From Pedobacter jeongneungensis (GTDB taxonomy: Bacteria; Bacteroidota; Bacteroidia; Sphingobacteriales; Sphingobacteriaceae), in contig NZ_AYMG01000028.1 of the NCBI RefSeq assembly GCF_000633455.1, forward strand, positions 62,001 through 126,000: 64,000 nt of DNA, written 5' to 3'. Within the stretch, counting starts at the first letter, position 1. Every line of letters starts with the position of its first letter. Made by a program: the position numbers and the translations under genes. Positions 7,833 through 17,263 of the stretch are shown here, piece by piece. The notes below the pieces were generated by a model. That model made no database searches. It was not told where the DNA came from and saw only the letters and a list, made by a program, of their open reading frames with translations.

Positions 7833-10631
7833 TTGAAGAAACTTTACACATCCTTATTATTCTTTTTTATTTGCTTCACTGCGCTGGCGCAAATAAGAAA
7901 CGTTGTGGTCGGAAAAGTAACCGACCCGCAGAACAAGCCGTTAGAACTTGTTAACATTAAAATTGTAGAAACCAACCAATATGCCATAACTGATAAGAAT
8001 GGTTTATTCAGGGTAAATGGAACAGAAACGAACAACATTTTAACGTTGGAATTCTCGTTCATTGGTTTTCAAAGGTTAAGATTACCGTTAACCGTTAAAG
8101 AAGGCGAAACCAATTTGGGCAATATTGCTTTAAAAGTGCTTGATTTAAGTTTAGAGAACATTGAGATCAATGCCAAAAGGAATTATACGGGCCAAACCAA
8201 CTCATCATTAATCATTACGAGAGATTTAATTGAACAAACACCTGCGTTGAGTGTAAACGATTTATTAAACCAGATTCCGAATAGAAAAATTCAGCCGCCA
8301 TCTTTACAATCGGTACAAAACCTTAATCTCAGGTCTGCCTATGAGCTGACTACTACAGGTAAAGGTGCATTTGAACTGAACAATGCATTTGGTATAGCCA
8401 TTGTAATGGATGGAAACGTGATCAGCAATGATGCCAACATGCAAAGTTATAATCCATTGAAAACAGGTGTTAGCGGATCATTTGTTAGGGGTTCGTACAC
8501 CAATTTTGGTTTAAAAGGAGCTGATAGCCCATCTATAAATGGTTTTCCTGTTACAAGTTATTCTGGCGATTATACATTTGGAGGTACCGATTTAAGACAA
8601 ATCCCGGCAGATAATATTGAAAGTATAGAAATTATTGCTGGGGTTGCTCCTGTAAAATATGGAAACTTAACCGATGGTGCTGTAATTATTGAGCGCCAGG
8701 CAGGTAAATCGCCGGCTTATGTTCGCATGCAATTAAGGGATAATGCAACATCCTATAGTTTTTCAAAAGGTTTTCAGTTATCCCCTAAACTCGGTGCCCT
8801 TAATGTAGGTGTAAATTATGTCAATTCATTTCAGGACAACAGGGATAAATTAAAAGCTTACCGACGTGTAAATACCAACGCCATGTGGACAAATAGCTTT
8901 GGTACCGCCAAACAATTAAAAAATACACTGAGCGTAGATTACGGCAAAAACTTAGATGGCATTAAACAGGATCCTGACGACCCGAAGAGTACAAAAACCC
9001 GGTTTGATAGCTGGAACTTTAGTGTAGCCAACCGTAGTAATTACCGCTTCGGAAATGGTTTTTTGAAAAACGTAGGTTTAAACCTGAGGTATTCGGAAGG
9101 GCACCAGGTAAGTTACGAGGAACAATTGATTAATGAAGCATTTGTTGCCTATACTACAGCAACAACTACTGGTATCCACGAAGGAACTTACGACACGGGA
9201 GTTTATACAGCAAAATCATTGATTGATGGTAGACCGATTACCGCTAATGCAAACCTGGATTTTACCGGAGGATTTGAAACCGGTAACCTTGTTCATAATA
9301 TCTCATTCGGTGGAAGTTTTAGTTATAGCGCTAATAAAGGTTTAGGACAAACCATAGATCCTAATGAACCACGGAGCGGAACAAAGGTTGTAACTACATC
9401 TTTATCGACCACGAGTTCGGAAAGGTTTTATGACTATAGATTGGCCTTGGCACAAAAAAATCTTGGTTTTTATATTGAAGATGTATTCACAACCAAAATA
9501 TGGGAAAAACCCTTAAATGTAAGGGCCGGTGTAAGATCAGACCTTCAAAATGGATATGGTTCATTTGCTCCACGAACAAATATTAATTATGAACTGAACA
9601 AAAATGTACGTTTAGGACTTGCTTATGGTTTATCGTTTAAAGCACCAGGACTTGCCCAACTGTACCCTGGGCCAACATTTTATGAAATCCCTTTACTAAG
9701 CGCTTATAATGGAAAAGTTAACGAAAGTACATATCTGGTTTATGTAGATCGTTTTGTTCCAACTGCTGCGAACCTGAAACCATCAAAGAGCGAAAGTATA
9801 GAGTTATCAGCCCAGATTAAATTGGATAAATTTAACTTATCGATTACTGCATTCAATAAAAAATCAAGAGATGGTATAAATACTTCGCAAAATATGCTGG
9901 CAGTACTTTTACCAACTTATACAGCAACCCTAAACCCAGGGGCAAAGCCAACTATTACAGAAAATGGCAGCAAATACTATGCGGTTAACCATTACGAATT
10001 TAAAAACGATCTTTCTTCAGATAATCAGGGTTTTGAGATGATATTGAATACCCCTGAAATAAAATCGTTAAAAACATCATTTAATGTTAGCAGTGGCTTG
10101 TTTGCCACAAGATATGGTTCAAAATCGAACACAATTACAAGCAAAATACCTACAACAATATCAACCGATCCTAATTATGCTTTTTTTGGTGTTTATGAAC
10201 CTTTAAACAAGCGGACTTATTACAGCAATGGCCGTATCACAAGCATTACACATATCCCAAAATTGAGTTTAGTAATACAATTTGTTGCCGAATTTGACCT
10301 GTTAAGTAAAACAGTGCAAGAGGAAAGTTCGAGGATTCCGATCGGCTATTATACAAGAGACAATAGGTACATCGCTATATCAAATTTCGATAAAGGTAAT
10401 ACATCTTATGGCCATTTGTACATCACACCACAAGAGCAAACAGAAAATGATCTACCAAAAATCATCTCAAACTATCACTTCAGCATTGCCAAAGAAATTA
10501 AAAAGCGGTTCAAATTTGCCTTTAATGTTTACAATATATTTAATTATCAACCTTATTATATCAGTGGCACTACCTACAGATTTCCAAATAGTGCTCCAAC
10601 ATTCGGTGCAGAATTATCATTAAAACTATAA
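7833..10631 (+). CDS. TonB-dependent outer-membrane receptor with carboxypeptidase-regulatory-like domain
   Basis: A 932-residue outer-membrane receptor. The start is a TTG codon followed by a clear signal peptide (KKLYTSLLFFFICFTALAQ). Residues about 22-115 form a carboxypeptidase-regulatory-like beta sandwich (GKVTDPQNKPLELVNIKI), then a plug (about 130-290, with the IESIEIIAGVAPVKYG motif) and a 22-strand-type barrel ending in an aromatic/leucine strand. Such receptors take up metal chelates or other large solutes with TonB energy. It is not a SusC: the SusC-type motifs and a SusD partner are absent. It leads an operon with a lipoprotein, a second outer-membrane barrel and a di-heme peroxidase, which argues for metal, haem or redox-active ligand handling. 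Confidence 0.88.
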   Translation: MKKLYTSLLFFFICFTALAQIRNVVVGKVTDPQNKPLELVNIKIVETNQYAITDKNGLFRVNGTETNNILTLEFSFIGFQRLRLPLTVKEGETNLGNIALKVLDLSLENIEINAKRNYTGQTNSSLIITRDLIEQTPALSVNDLLNQIPNRKIQPPSLQSVQNLNLRSAYELTTTGKGAFELNNAFGIAIVMDGNVISNDANMQSYNPLKTGVSGSFVRGSYTNFGLKGADSPSINGFPVTSYSGDYTFGGTDLRQIPADNIESIEIIAGVAPVKYGNLTDGAVIIERQAGKSPAYVRMQLRDNATSYSFSKGFQLSPKLGALNVGVNYVNSFQDNRDKLKAYRRVNTNAMWTNSFGTAKQLKNTLSVDYGKNLDGIKQDPDDPKSTKTRFDSWNFSVANRSNYRFGNGFLKNVGLNLRYSEGHQVSYEEQLINEAFVAYTTATTTGIHEGTYDTGVYTAKSLIDGRPITANANLDFTGGFETGNLVHNISFGGSFSYSANKGLGQTIDPNEPRSGTKVVTTSLSTTSSERFYDYRLALAQKNLGFYIEDVFTTKIWEKPLNVRAGVRSDLQNGYGSFAPRTNINYELNKNVRLGLAYGLSFKAPGLAQLYPGPTFYEIPLLSAYNGKVNESTYLVYVDRFVPTAANLKPSKSESIELSAQIKLDKFNLSITAFNKKSRDGINTSQNMLAVLLPTYTATLNPGAKPTITENGSKYYAVNHYEFKNDLSSDNQGFEMILNTPEIKSLKTSFNVSSGLFATRYGSKSNTITSKIPTTISTDPNYAFFGVYEPLNKRTYYSNGRITSITHIPKLSLVIQFVAEFDLLSKTVQEESSRIPIGYYTRDNRYIAISNFDKGNTSYGHLYITPQEQTENDLPKIISNYHFSIAKEIKKRFKFAFNVYNIFNYQPYYISGTTYRFPNSAPTFGAELSLKL

Positions 10632-10642
10632 TAATCCGTGAT

Positions 10643-11965
10643 ATGAAAAAATTATTAATATTTCTTCTTTCGGCAATCGTTATTTCCGGATGTAAAAAAA
10701 ATCAGGAGCCGGAGATAAAACCTGTCGATCTCAAAATAGCAACTAAATATGCTTCAGATGAGATTGGGAAAAAGCTGCCCTTATTGGATATAAAAATCGA
10801 TATAAAAAATATCAATACCAACGTATCCCAAACATTAAAAACAGATCCAACCGGTACGGCATCGCTTTCGGGTATCGCCCAGGGCAAATATGATATTAGC
10901 GCAAGCATTACCATTTCTGCTGCTAACTACACCAGTTTAACCGGCGAAATCGTTGATAAACCAATAATATTTAATGCTTCGAGTAAAAATCTTACCATTA
11001 CCCAAAGCAATGCAGGAAATATCCAGCTTAACCTGGTATCGGGCACCATAGGCAACTGGCTTATCAAACAAATTTATTATGCCGGTTCCAATACAACTAC
11101 GGGAGCAAGTTTCCGCGATCAGTTTATTGAAATTTACAACAATACGGACTCTGTACTTTATGCCGACAGCTTATATATCGGCGAATTAACAGGAAAACAG
11201 AACTACACAGGCTCGACCTATTATACCCAACCTAATGGACAGTATGATTGGAATAAATCGCAGAACATGCCATCCAATGTAGATGCAAACAATGATTACA
11301 TTTATCCCCGGGCCCTGTTAATGATCCCCGGAACAGGAAAACAATATCCTGTTCAGCCGGGTAAAAGTATTGTAATTGCACAAACAGCCATCAATCATAA
11401 AGCGCCTTTTACAGGTAGCGATGGTAAAACAATTACGGTACGGGATCCTTCGTTAACCATCGATTTAAGCGGTGCTGATTTTGAAGCTTACTATGCTCCA
11501 TTTCTAGCTAAACCTCTTGCTTCTGATGTAGACAATCCTGCGGTACCAAATGTTGAAGTACTATCTTACTTTGGTACAGATTTAATTTTAGATGCACCAG
11601 GCAGAACAGGTTATGCCATATTTAAAGGCGATGGTATTACCGAAGTTAAAAAATTACCTCAATTCCCTTACCCAACTATTGCTTTGCCATCATCAGGAGC
11701 AGATAAATATTATCAGATTCCGAACAAACTGATTATTGATGCCGTAGAAATACAACCAAGTACAGCTTCGGCAAGGGTGCCAAAAAAACTGGTGGCTTCG
11801 TTAGATGCAGGCTACACTTATGTGCCCAATAGCTCTTACAGTTCTCAATCTGTAATCAGAAAAACAGCCGCAACAGAAAACGGCAGGATCATTTTAAAAG
11901 ATACAAACAATTCTTCTGAAGATTTTGATTATTTCACATTAGCCAACCCAAGAGGATTTAAATAA
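10643..11965 (+). CDS. DUF4876-type lipoprotein
   Basis: A 440-residue exported lipoprotein: signal peptide with lipobox VISGC (Cys17). The body looks like the DUF4876 family, which I recognise from its Ig-like N-terminal third (IATKYASDEIGKKLPLLDIK) followed by a region rich in Gly, Ser and aromatic residues such as IYYAGSNTTTGASFRDQFIEIYN. The latter resembles lamin-tail/LTD-like folds, where FIEIYN-type strands are typical. Function is unknown. It is 11 bases downstream of the TonB receptor gene and would be the surface or periplasmic partner of that receptor. The DUF assignment is from memory of the family and should be confirmed by profile search. Confidence 0.75.
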   Translation: MKKLLIFLLSAIVISGCKKNQEPEIKPVDLKIATKYASDEIGKKLPLLDIKIDIKNINTNVSQTLKTDPTGTASLSGIAQGKYDISASITISAANYTSLTGEIVDKPIIFNASSKNLTITQSNAGNIQLNLVSGTIGNWLIKQIYYAGSNTTTGASFRDQFIEIYNNTDSVLYADSLYIGELTGKQNYTGSTYYTQPNGQYDWNKSQNMPSNVDANNDYIYPRALLMIPGTGKQYPVQPGKSIVIAQTAINHKAPFTGSDGKTITVRDPSLTIDLSGADFEAYYAPFLAKPLASDVDNPAVPNVEVLSYFGTDLILDAPGRTGYAIFKGDGITEVKKLPQFPYPTIALPSSGADKYYQIPNKLIIDAVEIQPSTASARVPKKLVASLDAGYTYVPNSSYSSQSVIRKTAATENGRIILKDTNNSSEDFDYFTLANPRGFK

Positions 11966-11976
11966 CTATAAATACC

Positions 11977-12004
11977 TAACCGATTTTTTATCAATGATCG
12001 GTTA
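11977..12004 (+). other. Stem-loop between operon genes
   Basis: Inverted repeat TAACCGAT / ATCGGTTA with a 12-base loop rich in T, in the 52-base space between the DUF4876 and DUF6850 genes. No T run follows, so it is more likely an mRNA-stability or processing element than a terminator. Confidence 0.45.
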
Positions 12005-12017
12005 ATCAATATACAAG

Positions 12018-13574
12018 ATGAAAAAAATATTTTTATTATGGTTGTCCACACAATGTTTATGTTCAGTAGTTTTTGCCCAGCACATAGATACATCTGCAAC
12101 CAATATCAGTTTAAAAAACAAATTATTTAATATTGATTCAGTTTCATTTAACGGATATGAATTTGCCAAAAACTCTCCTTTTAATATTAATGATTTAATG
12201 CCTGCCAAATACAGTTCTATTAATTTAGGCTACGTTTACGCTAAAGGGACTTTAATGGCTGCACAGGATGCGAGTAAGTTTAACTCAATGTTTTTAAAAA
12301 CCGAAGGTATTACCAAACTAAAGGAATTAAATCTTTGGGGCTCTTTCAGCTATACAAAAACATTTGAGGATAGCACTATTTATAACCACCAAACCAGAAA
12401 TACCCCTACAGCACCTTATTATTTTGGATCCCCAATCAACTCAAGTTACGAACGGGTTGTTTATAACCTAAAAACACTTGCAGAAAAGAATTTAATCAAT
12501 AAAAATTTGCCCATCGGTGTCGGTGCAGATTATAGGATAGGAAATCACTTCTCTACAAATGATCCAAGGGGTTCGGTTAATGACTTTCAGTTAAATTTAG
12601 TTGGAACCCTAGGTTATACTTTCTTCGATCAGCTAAAAATAGGTGCAGCATATCGCTATGGATATGGTCAGGAGCGATTTAATATTGCCTATAAATCTAC
12701 AAGCTACTCGCAGGTTACGCTACTCCCTGCATATTATAATTATTTGATTGAAGGTTATGGTGAGGCATATATAAAAACTACGGCCATGGGTTATAAAGAC
12801 GATCAAAAACGCAGTGGAATAGATGGATATTTAAACTTCACCAAATCAATGTTTGGAGATTTTTATTTTACGTATGCCTATCTAAATGAGAAACAAAGAT
12901 TTTTAGATACCAGCAGCGAAGGTTTTACTTATTTTGATGACTTTGACCTAAAAACAAATACATTTTCTTTATTATGGCTAAAGCATTTAAAGAATAGTAA
13001 ATTTTCTGCAGTTGTTAGTTATGCCAATACTGAAGGTAAAGATTTAAACTACGTTTATATGGCCAATAACTATATATACAACCACAATATTTTATCGTTA
13101 AAAACCAATTTATCAGTTAACAAAAACAACAACATCTATAATTATTTTATCAATACGAACCAATACGAAGAGCAAAGGAAAGATGGTTTAACAGGCAATG
13201 ACGTTCAATACAATAGGTTGGATTTACATGTTGGATTTGGCTATAATAGAATAATTAAAAACAACAATATTTTAGGTTTTAGCTTAACAGGAATTTACAA
13301 TATACCGTTAAATAATTACTTTAACATACCAGCTGTCAACATCGGTCAATTTACGCAAAGAGTAATTTATTTTGATTATATCTATAACACTTCGACCAGA
13401 CTTGGAGGAAGCCTTACAGCAGATTATAGCTTTAAAGTATTTAATGAGATTCAGGCTGGGCTAAAAGCTAGTGCCACCTATTTAAATAAGGAAAAGGCAA
13501 AAGACAATAATTTTACTTACACCCCCGGCAAAGATCGTTTTTCTTCCAATATCAGCTTAAACCTGTATTTTTAG
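12018..13574 (+). CDS. DUF6850-type outer-membrane beta-barrel protein
   Basis: A 518-residue exported protein with a signal peptide (cleavage after VVFAQ near residue 21). The rest is alternating hydrophobic/polar strands with many Tyr, Asn and Phe, ending in ISLNLYF, a typical outer-membrane barrel C-terminus. It resembles the DUF6850 family found with TonB receptors in Bacteroidota. No catalytic motif is seen. It lies between the DUF4876 lipoprotein and the di-heme peroxidase (4 bases upstream of the latter) and is most likely a channel or scaffold of the same system. The role is inferred from context only. Confidence 0.75.
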   Translation: MKKIFLLWLSTQCLCSVVFAQHIDTSATNISLKNKLFNIDSVSFNGYEFAKNSPFNINDLMPAKYSSINLGYVYAKGTLMAAQDASKFNSMFLKTEGITKLKELNLWGSFSYTKTFEDSTIYNHQTRNTPTAPYYFGSPINSSYERVVYNLKTLAEKNLINKNLPIGVGADYRIGNHFSTNDPRGSVNDFQLNLVGTLGYTFFDQLKIGAAYRYGYGQERFNIAYKSTSYSQVTLLPAYYNYLIEGYGEAYIKTTAMGYKDDQKRSGIDGYLNFTKSMFGDFYFTYAYLNEKQRFLDTSSEGFTYFDDFDLKTNTFSLLWLKHLKNSKFSAVVSYANTEGKDLNYVYMANNYIYNHNILSLKTNLSVNKNNNIYNYFINTNQYEEQRKDGLTGNDVQYNRLDLHVGFGYNRIIKNNNILGFSLTGIYNIPLNNYFNIPAVNIGQFTQRVIYFDYIYNTSTRLGGSLTADYSFKVFNEIQAGLKASATYLNKEKAKDNNFTYTPGKDRFSSNISLNLYF

Positions 13575-13577
13575 CCC

Positions 13578-14717
13578 ATGAATAAAATTTTTGCCCTTCT
13601 TGCTTTGGCCCTCACCGGATTAATCTTATTTTCTTTTCAATCGGCCGATTTTAACGACGACGACGAACTGAGTATAGATAGCTTGCGCAAAGTTTATTCT
13701 AAACCTACCGATCAATGGCCAAAACCAACGGTAGATAAGGGTGCGGTATTTCAGGAACTGGGTGAACTTCCACCCTCTCCTGTTGATTTAAAAAACGATT
13801 CGGTAAAAAATGTGGTGGAGCTGGGTAAAATTTTGTTTTTCGATCCGCGTTTATCGGGTTCGAACCAGATTTCGTGTTCGAGCTGCCATGCACCAGATTT
13901 ACATTGGACGGATGGCCGCCAGGTTTCAATCGGACACGATCATTTGGCCAATATCCGCAATGCCCCTTCTTTAGAAAATGTTTGGTTTTACAAGCGCCTA
14001 TTTTGGGATGGCCGGGCTACAAATTTAGAAGAACAGGCCGGAAGTCCTGTTGCTGCGCACAATGAGATGCACCAGGATATGAAAGCCTTGCCTAAAAAGC
14101 TGAGCAAAATTAAAGGCTATCAACCTTATTTTAAGTCTGCATTTGGCTCAAAGGAAATTACCAACAAAAGAATTTTCGAAAGCCTGGCTACTTTTCAACG
14201 CAGTATTGTAAGCAGAAGAACACCTTTCGATCGTTTCCTGGCGAAAGATAAAAAAGCATTGACTGACCAACAATTAATGGGTTTACATTTATTCCGCACT
14301 AAGGCACGGTGCATTAATTGCCACAACGGACCATTATTTACCGACAACGAATTCCACAATGATGGTTTAACCTATTTTGGCCGCAAATATGAGGATCTAG
14401 GTTTATATAACGTTACCAGGAAACCAGAAGATGTAGGCAAGTTTAAAACCCCGGGCTTAAGAAACGTAATGAAAACGGCTCCCTGGTTTCATAATGGTTT
14501 ATTTCCGGATATGGATGGGGTGATGAATATGTACAATGTGGGTATGCCAAATCAACGTGTAAAAGCCGAGCAAGTAAATGATCCTCTGCTACCCAAAAAC
14601 GATAAACTTTTAAAAGGTTTAAAACTGAGCATCGCCGAAAAAGATGCTGTAGTTGCTTTTTTAGAAGCGTTATCTTCGCCTACTGTACTTACACGTGTAG
14701 AGCAGTTGCCGCAGTAG
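13578..14717 (+). CDS. Di-heme cytochrome c peroxidase / MauG-family protein
   Basis: A 379-residue periplasmic protein with an N-terminal hydrophobic export signal. It has two CxxCH haem c sites: Cys100-Ser-Ser-Cys103-His104 and Cys245-Ile-Asn-Cys248-His249. Family motifs ELGKILFFDPRLSG, RNAPSLENVWF, GLHLFRTKARC and FKTPGLRNV are present. Bacterial cytochrome c peroxidases reduce H2O2; the related MauG and MbnH enzymes instead oxidise a protein partner. The gene starts 3 bases after the barrel gene stop, so it is tightly coupled to the TonB receptor operon and may modify a partner protein or change the redox state of a bound metal. Confidence 0.9.
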   Translation: MNKIFALLALALTGLILFSFQSADFNDDDELSIDSLRKVYSKPTDQWPKPTVDKGAVFQELGELPPSPVDLKNDSVKNVVELGKILFFDPRLSGSNQISCSSCHAPDLHWTDGRQVSIGHDHLANIRNAPSLENVWFYKRLFWDGRATNLEEQAGSPVAAHNEMHQDMKALPKKLSKIKGYQPYFKSAFGSKEITNKRIFESLATFQRSIVSRRTPFDRFLAKDKKALTDQQLMGLHLFRTKARCINCHNGPLFTDNEFHNDGLTYFGRKYEDLGLYNVTRKPEDVGKFKTPGLRNVMKTAPWFHNGLFPDMDGVMNMYNVGMPNQRVKAEQVNDPLLPKNDKLLKGLKLSIAEKDAVVAFLEALSSPTVLTRVEQLPQ

Positions 14718-14718
14718 T

Positions 14719-14905
14719 GAGTTAAATCCAAAGTCGGGAGTCCTTAGTCAGTAGTCTGATTAATAGCTTTAAAGGGATAATAAACTTAGAAATTTTCCTA
14801 CCATCGGTGGCAACAAATCATGAGTTGGCAGTTTACAATTTAGCAATTATAACCATTCTTTTCAGTGAACAGTTAAACAATTTAAACAATTAACCGATTA
14901 ACCGT
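14719..14905. repeat. Degenerate word-repeat spacer
   Basis: A spacer between convergent genes made of short degenerate words: AGTCGGGAGTCC / TTAGTCAGTAGTC at its left end and TTAAACAATTTAAACAATTAACC-like words at its right end. No gene or clear terminator is seen. Confidence 0.5.
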
Positions 14906-14907
14906 CT

Positions 14908-15723
14908 CTACATTTTACCTGACGTCAACGCTTCTCCGAAAAATATCGAAGCATGTTCATCGAAAGCCAAAGGGTCTCCGCTGGTATAGAAATGTCTTTC
15001 GCCTTGTTTAGCCAGCTTTTCTTCGATTTCCGGGTGTCGGTCTAAATAATCGATTAAACTATCGGCTACAATCTCGCCTTGCGTTAAAACGTTGATATGA
15101 TCGGGAAATACCTTTTTCAGTTTAGGCATTAATAAGGGATAATGCGTACAGGCCAGCAAAACACAATCGATATCCTTTGATTGACTCAATAACTGATCGC
15201 AATATTCATTAATAAAAAAATCTGCTCCCGATTGCAGGTGCTCATTATTCTCGATTAAGGGTACCCACATCGGGCAGCTCTGCTGGTAAACTTTGATGTC
15301 TGGAAAAAACTTATTGATTTCTAAGAGATAAGATTGTGAATTAACCGTTCCTCTTGTGCCCATTACACCAACCTGTTTGGTTTGGGTATAAGCATCAATT
15401 ACTTCGGCCGTAGGCCTGATTACTCCCAATACCCTCCTATCTGGATATTTAGCTGGAAGATCTCTTTGCTGAATCGTTCTTAAGGCTTTTGCTGAAGCAG
15501 TATTACAAGCCAGGATGACCAACTGACATCCTTTTGCAAAAAGCCATTCTACGCACTCTAAAGTATATTTATAAATGGTATCGAAAGAGTGATCTCCATA
15601 AGGGGAACGTGCATTATCGCCCAAATAGATATAATTATAATCGGGCAATTTATCTGCAATGGAACGGAATACCGTTAAACCGCCGTAACCTGAATCGAAA
15701 ATACCTATTGGTGAAGCCTGCAT
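14908..15723 (-). CDS. murI: Glutamate racemase
   Basis: Makes D-glutamate for peptidoglycan. The 271-residue protein has all family signatures: GIFDSGYGGLTV with Asp10 and Ser11, GDNARSPYG, the catalytic Cys73 in LACNTAS and the second catalytic Cys192 followed by His194 in LACTHYPLL. It is the last gene in the row of minus-strand envelope genes but is separated from the ompH genes by a terminator and a repeat-filled gap. Confidence 0.97.
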   Translation of the reverse strand: MQASPIGIFDSGYGGLTVFRSIADKLPDYNYIYLGDNARSPYGDHSFDTIYKYTLECVEWLFAKGCQLVILACNTASAKALRTIQQRDLPAKYPDRRVLGVIRPTAEVIDAYTQTKQVGVMGTRGTVNSQSYLLEINKFFPDIKVYQQSCPMWVPLIENNEHLQSGADFFINEYCDQLLSQSKDIDCVLLACTHYPLLMPKLKKVFPDHINVLTQGEIVADSLIDYLDRHPEIEEKLAKQGERHFYTSGDPLAFDEHASIFFGEALTSGKM

Positions 15724-15908
15724 TGCGTTGGAAAGTTAAATGTTGAAAGAGGTTGTAAAGTTAGATGAAAAGTTGAAATGTTGGTATAGTTGGTATAGTT
15801 GGAATGTTGAGAAGTTAGTTGAAACGTTGGAAAGTTGAAATGTTTCAACGCATTATGAACAAAGCCTTCCAACCTTTAAACCTTTCAACATTAAAAACCT
15901 CTCTAAAA
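15724..15908. repeat. Degenerate word-repeat spacer (GTTGAAA-type) with inverted arm
   Basis: Left part repeats words such as GTTGGAAAG, GTTGAAATG and GTTGGTATA (with an exact tandem GTTGGTATA). The right part (about 15868-15895) carries the complement: CCTTCCAACC, CCTTTCAACA. The gap would fold into a long imperfect hairpin. No gene. Confidence 0.6.
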
Positions 15909-15943
15909 CAAAAAAGCGGAACTAAGTTAGACTTAATTCCGCT
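15909..15943 (-). terminator. Terminator of the ompH operon
   Basis: 13-base stem with one mismatch (AGCGGAACTAAGT with ACTTAATTCCGCT) at 15915-15943, followed on the minus strand by TTTTTTG. Confidence 0.85.
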
Positions 15944-15989
15944 GTATCGTATTTCATTGACTTGAGACTTAGGACTCAAGACTAAAAGA

Positions 15990-16568
15990 CTATTTTTTAG
16001 GTGCAGCTGGTTTTGCAGCAGTTGCTGTGATACCTAATTTAGTTTTAACTGAAGCAGTGATATCATCGCCACCTTCCCAGAAAACCAGATTGTTACCACC
16101 TTGTCCGTTTGCGATATCGAAAACGTAAGCTAAACCTTTTTCTTTAGCTACAGCTGAAATTGCAGTTGCAACTTTAGCCTGGATTGGTTGAAACAATTCA
16201 CCTTGTTTAGTACCTATATCTTGTGAAGCTTTAGTACGGGCATCAGTGATACGTTTTTCTAAATCCTGTAATTCTTGTCCTGCAACCTGTAATTCTTTTC
16301 CTACAGTTTCTTTGTTGGCTTCGCTCAAAGTTTTTTCTTTAGCCTGAGCAGCTGCCAATTTGGTCTGATATTCTTTGATCATTGCATCAATATCAGCTTG
16401 TTTTTGTTTACCTAGGGTTTCTAAAGTTCCTTGAGCGGCTTTAGCCTCTGGTAAATTTGCGAATACCTCTTCAGAATTAATGTGACCCAATTTTTGTTGT
16501 GCACTTGCCATATTCGCTGTAAACATTAAACCTGCTGCTACAAAGAATACGTTAATTAACTTTCTCAT
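15990..16568 (-). CDS. OmpH/Skp-family periplasmic chaperone
   Basis: A 192-residue protein with a signal peptide (cleavage after NMASAQ, about residue 24). QKLGHINSEEVFANLPE opens a Skp-type head, and a long Lys/Glu/Ala-rich coiled coil covers about residues 45-120. Skp proteins hold unfolded outer-membrane proteins in the periplasm until BamA inserts them. It is the second of two ompH genes directly downstream of bamA. The C-terminus ends in an Ala/Pro/Lys tail (TAAKPAAPKK) not needed for the fold. Confidence 0.92.
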   Translation of the reverse strand: MRKLINVFFVAAGLMFTANMASAQQKLGHINSEEVFANLPEAKAAQGTLETLGKQKQADIDAMIKEYQTKLAAAQAKEKTLSEANKETVGKELQVAGQELQDLEKRITDARTKASQDIGTKQGELFQPIQAKVATAISAVAKEKGLAYVFDIANGQGGNNLVFWEGGDDITASVKTKLGITATAAKPAAPKK

Positions 16569-16631
16569 CGTTCTATTTTACTTTTTTTATTTTTTTCTAA
16601 TTGTTTTTTCTAAAAATCAGGGGCGAATATA

Positions 16632-17162
16632 CTAATTATTTACAGTCCCTGGCTTATAACCTAATTTTACAATTACATCATTACTAACGTCGTAACTACT
16701 ACTTGCATAAATCATCATGGTAGCCTCACTACTCTTGTCAAAAATGAAATCTAAATATTTAGATTTTGCAATTTGTTTAATGGCTTCAGCCACCTTATCC
16801 TGAATGGGCTTGATTAATTTGGTTCTGCTTTGAAACAGATCACCATCTGGACCAAATTTAGACCGCTGAAATTCTTTGGCCTGTTTTTCTTTCTCGATGA
16901 TTTCGTTTTCACGGCGCTTGCGCATATCATCTGTTAATAAGACCTGATCTGCCTGATAAGCTTTGTACATCCTGTCGATTTCAGAAAAGTTCTGATCAAC
17001 CTGTTGCTGCCACTGTTTAGAAGCAACATCCAATTGACTTAATGCCGATTTATATTCTGGCAAATGTTTTAAAACATACTCGGTGTCTACATAAGCAAAC
17101 TTCTGTGCAAAGGCACCAATAGAAGTGCAAAGTAGAAATGCGATAAAAAGATATTTTTTCAT
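16632..17162 (-). CDS. OmpH/Skp-family periplasmic chaperone
   Basis: A 176-residue paralogue of its downstream neighbour, with a signal peptide ending near GAFAQ (residue 19), the KFAYVDTEYVLKHLPEYK head and a Gln/Lys/Glu-rich coiled coil (about 40-115). Two adjacent Skp-like genes after bamA are usual in Bacteroidota. Role: periplasmic chaperone for outer-membrane proteins. Confidence 0.92.
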   Translation of the reverse strand: MKKYLFIAFLLCTSIGAFAQKFAYVDTEYVLKHLPEYKSALSQLDVASKQWQQQVDQNFSEIDRMYKAYQADQVLLTDDMRKRRENEIIEKEKQAKEFQRSKFGPDGDLFQSRTKLIKPIQDKVAEAIKQIAKSKYLDFIFDKSSEATMMIYASSSYDVSNDVIVKLGYKPGTVNN

Positions 17163-17263
17163 TTTGTGTGTGTGTTAATGATACAGTTAATAACCTAAGC
17201 TTTCTTTAAACTCATCTTGCAACGATTTATTGCATAATTAGTTATTTTTTTGTTCTTTATCAA

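Noticed and set aside
15767..15890. CRISPR array
   Set aside because: The repeated GTTGAAA-like words are short and variable and there are no spacers of constant length; no cas gene is in the window.
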